Shown: positions 53,565 to 60,943 of the stretch, piece after piece
Position numbering within the stretch: position 1 is the stretch's first letter
How the letters are laid out: each line of letters starts with the position of its first letter
NCBI RefSeq assembly: GCF_000701345.1
Contig: NZ_KL370776.1
Span: 129,321-193,320, forward strand
Length of the DNA: 64,000 nucleotides
Direction of reading: 5' to 3'
Source of the DNA: Bradyrhizobium sp. URHD0069
Lineage (GTDB): Bacteria; Pseudomonadota; Alphaproteobacteria; Rhizobiales; Xanthobacteraceae
Program-made: the position numbers and the translations under genes
The notes under the pieces: model-generated
Database searches by the model: none
The model's input: only the letters and a program-made list of their open reading frames with translations
Told to the model about the DNA's origin: nothing

Positions 53565-54404
53565 ATGAAAAACCTCGCACTCGCACTTGCCGCCTTAGGG
53601 CTCGGCACCGTTGCTGCCTCTGCTGCCGACATGCCGGGGCGCTATGCCAAGGCGCCCGTCGCGGTCGCGCCTGTCGCGACCTGGACCGGCTGCTATATCG
53701 GCGTGAACGCGGGTTATTCCTGGGGGGATGGCAGCTCGAGCTTGGCGCTTCAGCCGTCGGTGGCAGCTTTCGGCGCACTTGACCCCGCCGCCTTCGCCGC
53801 CCTTGGTGGTAGATACACTGGCTCACCTTCGGGCGCTCTCGGTGGCGGTCAGGTCGGATGCAACTATCAGTCCGGCATCGTCGTGGTCGGTATTGAAGCC
53901 GACATCGATTATCTGGGAGCCAGCGAGACCGCCAGTCGCGCCGGAGGTGTAGCTGTCCCGTTCGCCGGGACTATCCCGTTGGCCGGGACCGTTAGCCAGA
54001 AGCTTGATTGGCTTGGCTCGGTCCGCGGCCGGGTCGGCATTTCACCTGGGTCCAACTGGCTGCTCTATGCGACCGGCGGGCTGGCCTATGGCAACACCAG
54101 CTTTTCTCACCAATTTGTTCAAGGCGCCGTTGTGCCCAGCGGGTGGGCTGGCGCTCTCAACAATGACTTCCGGACGGGCTGGATTGCCGGTGCGGGGGTC
54201 GAATACATGGTCGCCCCGAACTGGACGGTGAAGGGTGAGTATTTGTATTATGATCTCGGGAGCACCAGGGTCGTCGGCCTTCCGTTCAATCGGCTCGCGG
54301 ACCAATTTGGGGCGGATGGTCTCTATACGACCAAAGGAAGCATTGCGCGCGTAGGCTTCAACTATAAGTTTGGCTGGGGCGGCCCGGTCGTCGCCAGGTA
54401 CTGA
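53565..54404 (+). CDS. outer-membrane beta-barrel protein (Omp25/31-like), tandem copy 3
   Basis: A 279-residue paralogue of the two preceding genes with the longest loops: PSVAAFGALDPAAFAALGGR near 68-85, GGVAVPFAGTIPLAGTV near 128 and HQFVQGAVVPSGWAG near 185. Membrane strands are nearly unchanged. It ends KFGWGGPVVARY. Variation limited to loops suggests surface-exposed variation between copies (inference). Confidence 0.9.
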   Translation: MKNLALALAALGLGTVAASAADMPGRYAKAPVAVAPVATWTGCYIGVNAGYSWGDGSSSLALQPSVAAFGALDPAAFAALGGRYTGSPSGALGGGQVGCNYQSGIVVVGIEADIDYLGASETASRAGGVAVPFAGTIPLAGTVSQKLDWLGSVRGRVGISPGSNWLLYATGGLAYGNTSFSHQFVQGAVVPSGWAGALNNDFRTGWIAGAGVEYMVAPNWTVKGEYLYYDLGSTRVVGLPFNRLADQFGADGLYTTKGSIARVGFNYKFGWGGPVVARY

Positions 54405-54438
54405 TCGCCGAAGTACTGATCGCTCTGAACCGGCAACT

Positions 54439-54467
54439 CAAAACCCCGGAATCGTCCGGGGTTTTTT
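54439..54467 (+). terminator. intrinsic terminator of copy 3
   Basis: AAAACCCCGG-AATCGT-CCGGGGTTTT followed by TT; same design as after copy 1. Confidence 0.88.
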
Positions 54468-54532
54468 GTGTCCGCCTTTTGCCGATATCCGCCAAGGGCG
54501 ACGGTTCATCGGATCGCCGGAAAAGGCAGACC

Positions 54533-55084
54533 TCAAAACTTGCCTTTTGACGCATCCTTCGCAGATGACATGATGTCGCTGGTGATCTGTTGCATATGCT
54601 GCGCAGCATTTGTGAACTGGCTCTTCAAAAATTCCGATTGGATTTGCATTGCTTTTTGAAGGTCTCTTGCCTGAACCAGTTGCCGCGCATGGTCGAACCC
54701 AGCCTTCATATTCTGTTCGGTGAGCGACAGCGCGTGCCTGGAAATTTCCGCGCCGGGACTTCGGAACGACGCCATCGATTTCTTTGCGGCGTCAAAAAAC
54801 ATACCCATTGCCTTTTCCGCCTGATCGATCGTTTGTGCTGCCAAATCACGCACCGCGTCGGGTACTTGCATCGTCATCTTCAGGCCTACAGCGGTCTTCT
54901 CCATCGGGCTGGTGAACGGCGTTTCGCCTGCCGATAATTCAACGCTCTTCGAAGACTCCTCCATTTTCGAAGGCTGCTCTATTTTCGAAGGCTGCTCTAT
55001 TTCGCGTGGCGGTACGACCTCCTTCGAAGTTTTTTTGCTTGTGGTTTTCGTTGCGGAACGCGCTGGCTGCTTGTTTTCGCGCAT
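54533..55084 (-). CDS. phasin family protein
   Basis: A 183-residue phasin-like protein coating polyhydroxyalkanoate granules or acting as a general amphipathic helix protein. The phasin_2-type region spans about 80-170: LAAQTIDQAEKAMGMFFDAA, QNMKAGFDHARQLVQARDLQ, KAMQIQSEFLKSQFTNAA. The N-terminal tail is Lys/Ser/Pro-rich with a duplicated segment (IEQPSKIEQPSKMEESSK). ATG 55084 (MRENKQPARSA). No PHA synthase gene is in the window. Confidence 0.85.
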   Translation of the reverse strand: MRENKQPARSATKTTSKKTSKEVVPPREIEQPSKIEQPSKMEESSKSVELSAGETPFTSPMEKTAVGLKMTMQVPDAVRDLAAQTIDQAEKAMGMFFDAAKKSMASFRSPGAEISRHALSLTEQNMKAGFDHARQLVQARDLQKAMQIQSEFLKSQFTNAAQHMQQITSDIMSSAKDASKGKF

Positions 55085-55500
55085 TGGAAAAGCCTCATGG
55101 TTGGAAACCGATATTCTAGCCGCACGGCGGCTATGCCGGCTCAATAGGCTGCGGACGATGAGACGACGCAGTGCATAGCGGCACTGGTCGCCGAACTAGA
55201 GCAAAGCTGCACGAGATAGACGAACGCGCCCCCAGTCGTCTTATCCACGGCCGGAATAAATTGAGTTGGGGGCAAATTTGAGACTAAGAATTGGAAAGAT
55301 AGGACAGCCGTAGTGCCATACCGGGTAATGGGCCAGGGTAGTGATGCGCGACGACTGATGCTGCCAAGCGTCTCCCGCATATAGCGCTTTCTCCGCCGCG
55401 CTGGGGGCCTGCGTAGCCGAGGTCATTTGAACGGTCGCGCAAACCGCGCTATTAGTCCGGCGTGGATCGGTGTTGTTCTTCATATTGCCGGAAGCAGCTT
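55085..55500. other. 416-bp intergenic region
   Basis: No recognised gene. Minus-strand open frames exist at 55141-55380 and 55241-55483 but have no ribosome site and no family features. It should contain the divergent promoters of the phasin and DUF6152 genes. Confidence 0.45.
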
Positions 55501-55857
55501 ATGACATCAGTCACCCGTCGTTTGTTCCTGTCGCTGGCGGCTGCCTTTGCTCCGGGCGCGGCGATCGCCCATCACGGCTGGGGCGGATACGACACGTCCA
55601 AGTCGTTCACCGTCACCGGCAAGATCCTGAAATCGACCTACGAGAATCCGCACTGCGAGATCGAGATGGAGGTCGCCGGCAAGCACTGGCACTTCGTCCT
55701 GGCGCCGCCTTCGCGCATGGAGCGACGCGGCATCACGCCGGACCTCATCGCGGCTGGCAAGACCTGCACCGTGTTCGGCTATCCCCATACCAGCAATCCG
55801 GACGAGGCGCGGATCGAATACGTCATTCTCGACGGCAAACGCATCGAACTGCGGTAG
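55501..55857 (+). CDS. DUF6152 family secreted protein
   Basis: A 118-residue protein with a signal peptide (TRRLFLSLAAAFAPGAAIA). The twin Arg followed by LFLSLA could be a Tat signal. The mature protein starts HHGWGGYDTSKSFTVTGKIL, the hallmark of DUF6152, continues YENPHCEIEMEV, and ends with a strand rich in charged residues. The His-His start could bind metal. The next gene begins 6 bp downstream, so they are co-expressed. Confidence 0.83.
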   Translation: MTSVTRRLFLSLAAAFAPGAAIAHHGWGGYDTSKSFTVTGKILKSTYENPHCEIEMEVAGKHWHFVLAPPSRMERRGITPDLIAAGKTCTVFGYPHTSNPDEARIEYVILDGKRIELR

Positions 55858-55863
55858 ACCGGA

Positions 55864-56352
55864 GTGGAACCTCAGCCGGTTGCGCCGATCTTCCTGGCCT
55901 TGCAGGAAAGCGCGCTGGGTCATGTGATGCGCAGCTCACCCGCGCTTTATCCCGCGGTCGAGATCCTGCACATCCTCGGCTTTGTTGTGCTGGTGGGATC
56001 GATCCTGGCGCTCGATTTGAGGTTGCTCGGATTGGGGCGCGCGATTCCGATCCAGCCGATGGCGCAATTGCTGCTGCCTTTGTCGCGCTTCGGTTTTCTG
56101 CTCGCGATCAGCATGGGATTGCTGTTGTTCAGCGCCGATGCGGCGCATGTCGTGCGTAATCCTGCGTTCCAGACCAAGCTGCTGCTGATCGCGGCGGCGC
56201 TGGTCAACATCGTGATCGCGCATGCCGGCCCGTGGCGGGGTGTTGCGCTCTGGCGCGCCGAAGCGTCCGGCGGCGCGAAAGTCACGGCGCTGGTGTCGCT
56301 TCTGCTGTGGCCCGGCGCCGTCTGCGCCGGGCGCCTGATCGCGTATTTTTAA
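55864..56352 (+). CDS. DUF6644 family membrane protein
   Basis: A 162-residue integral membrane protein starting with GTG 55864. Helices lie near 30-52 (AVEILHILGFVVLVGSILAL), 65-90 (LLLPLSRFGFLLAISMGLLL), 100-118 (FQTKLLLIAAALVNIVIAH) and 138-158. The pattern VEILHILGF-VVGSI-LDLRLLG is the DUF6644 hallmark; a His in helix 1 suggests possible haem or metal binding. Directly downstream of the DUF6152 gene, a pairing often seen with copper-related or cytochrome genes. Confidence 0.8.
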   Translation: MEPQPVAPIFLALQESALGHVMRSSPALYPAVEILHILGFVVLVGSILALDLRLLGLGRAIPIQPMAQLLLPLSRFGFLLAISMGLLLFSADAAHVVRNPAFQTKLLLIAAALVNIVIAHAGPWRGVALWRAEASGGAKVTALVSLLLWPGAVCAGRLIAYF

Positions 56353-56366
56353 CCGGGTCCGCCGCC

Positions 56367-56942
56367 ATGTGCCGCATCCGCTTCGCCATCTTCGCAATCC
56401 TCCTCGGCTTCTGCACCGCGGCGGACATCGCCGGCGCCGGCGAGGCCGAGGCCTGGACCGCGCTGCACGCAGGCCGGCATGTCGCCCTGATGCGCCATGC
56501 CGATGCGCCGGGTGGCGCCGGCGACCCGCCGGGCTTCCGGGTCGATGACTGCGCCACTCAGCGCAATCTCAGCGCCAAGGGACGCGCGGACGCCGCAAAG
56601 GTCGGCGCGCGGCTCAGGTCGGAAGGGATTGCGGTCGAAAGAATTCTTAGCTCGCCGTGGTGCCGCTGCATGGACACGGCAACGCTGTTGGAGCTGGGAC
56701 CGGTCGAAGCCGAGCCGACATTTGGCAATGTGGTCGTGCTGAGGGATCAACGAGAGTCCCTGATCGCCGGCGCACGCGCGGTCATCGACAAATGGACCGG
56801 GCGCGGAATCCTTCTTGTCGTGACGCACGGTGCAAACATTGGGGCTCTCACGGGCATCTCGCCGGCGAGCGGCGAGATCGTCGTGGTCCGCAAGGGAAGC
56901 GGCGGCAGCAGCGAACCTGTCGGTCGCCTGCTTCTTGATTGA
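56367..56942 (+). CDS. histidine phosphatase family protein, secreted
   Basis: A 191-residue histidine phosphatase (phosphoglycerate mutase-like). It has a signal peptide (residues 1-24). The catalytic LMRHADAPG is near 41 (RHA instead of RHG), SSPWCRCMDTATLL near 100 and VTHGANIGALTG near 150 supplies the second His. Substrate unknown. Its final 40 codons and about 20 bp after the stop recur at 60215-60354 as a 140-bp duplication. 14 bp after the DUF6644 stop, so the three genes may be one operon. Confidence 0.85.
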   Translation: MCRIRFAIFAILLGFCTAADIAGAGEAEAWTALHAGRHVALMRHADAPGGAGDPPGFRVDDCATQRNLSAKGRADAAKVGARLRSEGIAVERILSSPWCRCMDTATLLELGPVEAEPTFGNVVVLRDQRESLIAGARAVIDKWTGRGILLVVTHGANIGALTGISPASGEIVVVRKGSGGSSEPVGRLLLD

Positions 56943-56963
56943 CGCGTAACGCCAGTCTGTCCC
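56824..56963. repeat. 140-bp direct repeat, left copy (3' end of phosphatase gene)
   Basis: Starts CGCACGGTGCAAACATTGGG and ends CAGTCTGTCCC. It matches 60215-60354 in the same orientation at constant offset 3391 with three mismatches. The left copy lies in the intact gene; the right copy is detached. The interval carries the multicopper oxidase and cation diffusion genes. Confidence 0.95.
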
Positions 56964-57101
56964 GGCGTAATCCGCCACATGCGGCGTCTAGCGGCGCAGG
57001 TGCAAAGGGGCGGTGTCATTCGATTGTACGCAGCACGGCTGTTGCATGGCGCGATGCTCATAAAATCGATTTGAAGATTAGTGGAGCGACGCTCCCCGAG
57101 C

Positions 57102-58607
57102 TTAGATGATCGCGGGGTAGCGAACCTCGGTCATCATGCCGGTCATCATGTGGTAGAGGTTGTGGCAGTGAAACGCCCACCGGCCCGGATTGTCGGCATC
57201 AAAGGCGATGGTGACGCTGCCCATCGGGGGCACCAGAACGGTATCTCGCACGGCACCTGCGAGCGAGGCGCCATTTATCGCGACTACCTGGAAAGCATGG
57301 CCATGAAGGTGCATCGGATGCGCCATCATCGAGTGGTTCACCATCTCGATCGCCACGCGCTGACCGTGGGCGATCATCAGCGGCTTCACGTTGGGCCAAT
57401 ATTCTCCGTTCATCGACCAGGCGTACGGTGCCATGGAGCCCGCGAGGATCACGCGGTGTGTCACATCTGGCACGCGCGGCGCCAGGGGAGTGACTGCCGC
57501 AAGACGACGTTCAAGCGAAAGATCGACAGGCGGCGCAATTTCCCCCGCCTCTCCGCCAAGGCGTGAGACCGGTGCACCGGGCGCGGCGAGCACAATTCCA
57601 GTGCGCGCCCCCTTGCCTTCGACCTGGGCAACAATCGGATAGCTCCCGTTCCCCGGAATATTGATCAGCACGTCGAGCCGCTGGGCCATGGCGAGCGGGA
57701 GACGGGCGCCGCGCACCGGGCGAACAGGGTGGCCGTCGACGGCGACCACGGTGCCGCTGAGCGCACCGAGATCGATCCAGAACTGTGTCGACGACGCGCC
57801 GTTGATCAACCGCAGCCGGACCCGCCCGCCCGGTTCTATGCGGATGACCGCCGGATCGGCGAGCGTGCGATCGTTGGCGAGGAATGCGTCGAAGTCGACG
57901 TCGTTCAGGTCCATCGCCGTGCCAAAGCCCATGTTCATGGCGCCCATGTTCCCTGAACTCATGGCACCCATGCTCGCAGAGCCCATTTTCATTTCGCTCA
58001 TGCCGGCTTTCGGCATCGCGCTCTGACCGCCATTGGATTTGGTCAGTCCAGCGAGCAACTCCTCCGGCGTTTGGAAGCTGAAATCATGCAGCATCAGCAC
58101 CACTTCTTGCCGGTCGGCGCGCGTATCCTCGGCGTTGTGCACGATCAGCGGCGCGGTCATCAGGCTCTGTTCCTGCATGCCCACATGGGAATGCATCCAG
58201 TAGGTGCCGGCGATCGGCGCATAGTCGTAGGAGCGAGTTTCACCCGCCGGGAGTGGCGGCGTTTGCGGCCATGGAAAGCCATCCTGCTTCCAGGGCGGCA
58301 ACTGACCGTGCCAGTGCACGAGGGTGGATGTGCCCGCCTGATTGACTAGATCGACGTGAAAGCGCTCGCCGGGCGAGAGTGCGATGCCAGGTTTTCCGTT
58401 CGGCCCGATGAGGCCGAATACTCTCGCCGGTTTGCCGTTGACGGCGAGGGTTCTGGTGCCGGCAATCAGGCGAAGCTTCGCGGTGCGCCTTTCGGGCGCG
58501 GCAGTCGCCGGCGTTGTCGGCAGGAAGGGGATCGTGCCGGCCAAGGCAACGCCCGACGCAAGGATCTGCCGGCGGGTGAGGAGTGCAGGCCTATCATTTT
58601 CCCTCAT
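57102..58607 (-). CDS. multicopper oxidase (CopA/CueO-like)
   Basis: A 501-residue three-domain multicopper oxidase. A Tat-type signal (LLTRRQILASGVALAG) exports it folded. Copper ligands are visible: HWHG near 95, WMHSHVG near 138, HPMHLHGHAFQV near 435 and HCHNLYHMMTGM near 480 (with the T1 Cys-His pair). A Met-rich insertion (GMSEMKMGSASMGAMSSGNM, about 200-225) is typical of copper-tolerance enzymes such as CueO and CopA, where it binds Cu(I). It likely oxidises Cu(I) or other metals in the periplasm. ATG 58607 (MRENDRPALL). Confidence 0.92.
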   Translation of the reverse strand: MRENDRPALLTRRQILASGVALAGTIPFLPTTPATAAPERRTAKLRLIAGTRTLAVNGKPARVFGLIGPNGKPGIALSPGERFHVDLVNQAGTSTLVHWHGQLPPWKQDGFPWPQTPPLPAGETRSYDYAPIAGTYWMHSHVGMQEQSLMTAPLIVHNAEDTRADRQEVVLMLHDFSFQTPEELLAGLTKSNGGQSAMPKAGMSEMKMGSASMGAMSSGNMGAMNMGFGTAMDLNDVDFDAFLANDRTLADPAVIRIEPGGRVRLRLINGASSTQFWIDLGALSGTVVAVDGHPVRPVRGARLPLAMAQRLDVLINIPGNGSYPIVAQVEGKGARTGIVLAAPGAPVSRLGGEAGEIAPPVDLSLERRLAAVTPLAPRVPDVTHRVILAGSMAPYAWSMNGEYWPNVKPLMIAHGQRVAIEMVNHSMMAHPMHLHGHAFQVVAINGASLAGAVRDTVLVPPMGSVTIAFDADNPGRWAFHCHNLYHMMTGMMTEVRYPAII

Positions 58608-58754
58608 TGCAGGGCACCCCATTCCGCGGAGACCAGCCACCAGTTCAACTCGATGCTGGTACGGAGCTGCTGCTTGTTTTGCGTTTCGCTGCCGGACCTA
58701 TCGGACAGCGGCGGCCGAGACCGCACCTCACACCTATAAATGGATGCTGTCGGA

Positions 58755-58990
58755 TCAATTAAAATCATCTTTAGGGTCGCCCTTCGCATCCGGCGCGTCG
58801 GAAGAAATCGCAACCGCCGTCACGCCGCGTTTGGCGAACTCGGGCAGCTTGACCTCTAGCTCGCGCAGTTACGTGCGACGGATCGGGCAGTGAAGGCTGC
58901 GGTCGAAGACGATAAACGTGAAACGCTCCGGCCGTTCGGTCATGAAGCCGAAACGACCTCCGGCTACGAGCGAAAGGTGAGCGGCGGAAC
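58755..58990 (-). pseudogene. remnant of a peroxiredoxin-like (AhpC/TSA) gene with an in-frame stop
   Basis: On the minus strand the translation reads GFMTERPERFTFIVFDRSLH, then CPIRRT, a TAA stop (58871-58869), then LRELEVKLPEFAKRGVTAVA and ISSDAPDAKGDPKDDF to a stop at 58755. This matches peroxiredoxin-like proteins around the LHCPxCRxYLRELE active site, with Tyr changed to stop and the second active-site Cys changed to Arg. The rest of the gene (about 100 C-terminal residues) is missing. It lies just upstream of the multicopper oxidase start. Confidence 0.65.
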
Positions 58991-59144
58991 GGGCCGGCGC
59001 GGAACCAGTGGCGTTATGTCTATGATGATTAGGTCCAGTGGCTCACATCCGTACGACGCATTGGAGATGGTGAGGACAGCCGCGGGTTTGAATGCAGATT
59101 GCTTCACTGCCGGGTGAGCGTCGTGGTGACACAATCACCGCGCC

Positions 59145-60035
59145 TTAGAGAACCGGTATGCCGGATAACTGTTTGGCCTTCTCTTCCGGTTCCACATGAA
59201 TGTTGATTGCGGCATGCTCAATGGCTTTGTGCAAGGCAGCTTCGAGCCGATCGCAGAGCGCGTGACATTCTGAGACGCTCATTGAACCGGGAACAACCAA
59301 ATGGAAATCGACGAAGGTCACCCGTCCGGCTTGGCGTGTGCGAAGGTCATGAGCCTCAAGAGCCCCTTCAGCATGCGCGGAGATCAGTTTGCGGACTCGA
59401 TCCAAAATTTCTGGGGGAGCCGCCTCGTCCATGAGGCCACCAATGGACTCACGCACTAACTTCCAGCCGGACCACAGGATGTTTATCGCGACGAATGCGG
59501 CGAGCGCCGAATCAAGCTGTAGCCAGCCGGTCACTGCCACGAGACCGACGCCGATAAGAACGCCGCCCGAAGTAACGACGTCAGTCCAGAGATGGCTCGC
59601 GTCAGCAACGAGTGCGGGAGAGCGCCAGCGGCGTCCGTAACGAAACAGAACGATGCACCACACAGCATTGATGGCGCTTGCGGCAGCGTTGATCATCAAT
59701 CCCTCGAATGGCGCATCAAGTGGCTTCGGTGCGAGAAACCCGTAATAGGCTTCGCGCAGGATGGCGAAAGCGGCCACGACAATGAGGACGCCTTCCAGTA
59801 CGGCCGAGAGATATTCGGCCTTGTGATGCCCATATGGATGATTAGCATCCGGCGGAATCGCGCTGAGGCGAACAGCGAAAAAGGCCGCGACAGCTGTCGC
59901 AACATTGATGATGCTCTCCAGCGCATCGGAATAGAGCGCGATGCTGCCCGTCAGAACGTACGCAAGATACTTGAGACCAAGGACCAGGACGCCGACAGCA
60001 ATACTTCCAAGTGCGAGCCTAAGCGTCCTATCCAT
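59145..60035 (-). CDS. cation diffusion facilitator (CDF) transporter
   Basis: A 296-residue CDF-family metal exporter in the inner membrane. Six helices are visible (e.g. LALGSIAVGVLVLGLKYLAY, INVATAVAAFFAVRLSAI, GVLIVVAAFAILREAYYGFL). Metal-site motifs: SIALYSDALESIINV in helix 2 (Glu where many have His) and ADASHLWTDVVTSGGVLIGV in helix 5 (HxxxD). The loop HPYGHHKAEYLSAVLEG is typical, and a C-terminal cytoplasmic domain follows (VTFVDFHLVVPGSMSVSECH). Likely exports Zn, Co, Fe or Mn. GGAAG lies upstream of ATG 60035. Confidence 0.9.
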   Translation of the reverse strand: MDRTLRLALGSIAVGVLVLGLKYLAYVLTGSIALYSDALESIINVATAVAAFFAVRLSAIPPDANHPYGHHKAEYLSAVLEGVLIVVAAFAILREAYYGFLAPKPLDAPFEGLMINAAASAINAVWCIVLFRYGRRWRSPALVADASHLWTDVVTSGGVLIGVGLVAVTGWLQLDSALAAFVAINILWSGWKLVRESIGGLMDEAAPPEILDRVRKLISAHAEGALEAHDLRTRQAGRVTFVDFHLVVPGSMSVSECHALCDRLEAALHKAIEHAAINIHVEPEEKAKQLSGIPVL

Positions 60036-60943
60036 AAATCTTCCGCGGTACTTCAAAAAAAGCCAATGACGAGCGCCGATGCTTGCTGTCGAAACGGGAG
60101 ATAGCGAACACAAATCGATGCAGCAACCGCCATGTTTGCTATTGAAACCCACTCGCATCTGGTGGCCCAGATCCACGGCTACGCCGAATTGCGAGGTTAT
60201 CGCTCCATCAATGGCGCACGGTGCAAACATTGGGGCTCTCACGGGCATCTCGCCGGCGAGCGGCGAGATCGTCGTGGTCCGAAAGGGAAGCGGCGGCGGC
60301 AGCGAACCTGTCGGTCGCCTGCTTCTTGATTGACGCGCAACGCCAGTCTGTCCCCCTTCTTCAAATCCGAACACGCATTGGACTCATTGAGTACCGGCGA
60401 CAGCACGATCGCCTCGATGTCTTGCCGGCCGCGATCACGTCGTGCGCACAATTGGCAATGTTCACGCCGGACATCATCAAGAGCGGGAATAGGCCGCGTA
60501 ACGATGCCCCCACAGCACCTACATGTTTCGAGGCTGGCGTAGCGACCCCGATAGGGACAGTCTCGGAGACCGACGACCACAACGTCCGCAAATAAAATAA
60601 GTAATGGTTAGCGGTCATTCCGTTTGCCGCACAGCCCACAATGACCCAGCTGCGAGCGTGGTGGCGCCCAGCAGGGGGTGCGCCGGGTGAACGTGAAGCG
60701 TGCATTCATGACGTCCTCCTGTTCGCATCAGTGCGGCCCTCGATCTCACGGGCCGCATTCGCGGGAGGGGTGACGAGCGGCCGGCCCGAAAGTCCGGGTG
60801 GTTATCTCATCGCAGAGTTTTGGGCCTGAGCCTCGAGGGAGAGTTCCAGGAAGACGCTTGCCGTGTCGAGGGTCCAAGCAAGGCCAACTTCATTGCCTGG
60901 CAATGAACGCCGATCGGTCGTCCGATCGTTTTCGCCAAAGCTC
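60036..60943. other. 908-bp region with duplicated phosphatase end and remnants
   Basis: No complete gene. 60132-60212 encodes a protein-like string in the plus frame (MFAIETHSHLVAQIHGYAEL) that ends where the duplicated 140 bp begin. On the minus strand 60360-60580 reads a Cys-rich segment (CRCCGGIVTRP, HCQLCARR) that looks like a zinc-ribbon remnant but enters the duplicated DNA without a natural end. 60640-60943 shows nothing recognisable. Confidence 0.45.
60215..60354. repeat. 140-bp direct repeat, right copy
   Basis: Three mismatches to 56824-56963: CAAGG/AAAGG, GGCAGC/GGCGGC and GCGTAAC/GCGCAAC. It keeps the phosphatase codons in frame up to the stop but has lost the upstream part of the gene. 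Confidence 0.95.

Noticed and set aside
51434..54404. Tandem repeats considered as a mobile-element array
   Set aside because: The repeated units are complete outer-membrane protein genes with leaders and terminators; no transposase or terminal inverted repeats.
55141..55483. Two minus-strand frames between the phasin and DUF6152 genes
   Set aside because: No ribosome site, no family features and the region should carry divergent promoters.
60239..60580. Cys-rich minus-strand frame as a zinc-finger gene
   Set aside because: It runs into the duplicated phosphatase DNA and has no natural end or ribosome site; at most a remnant.
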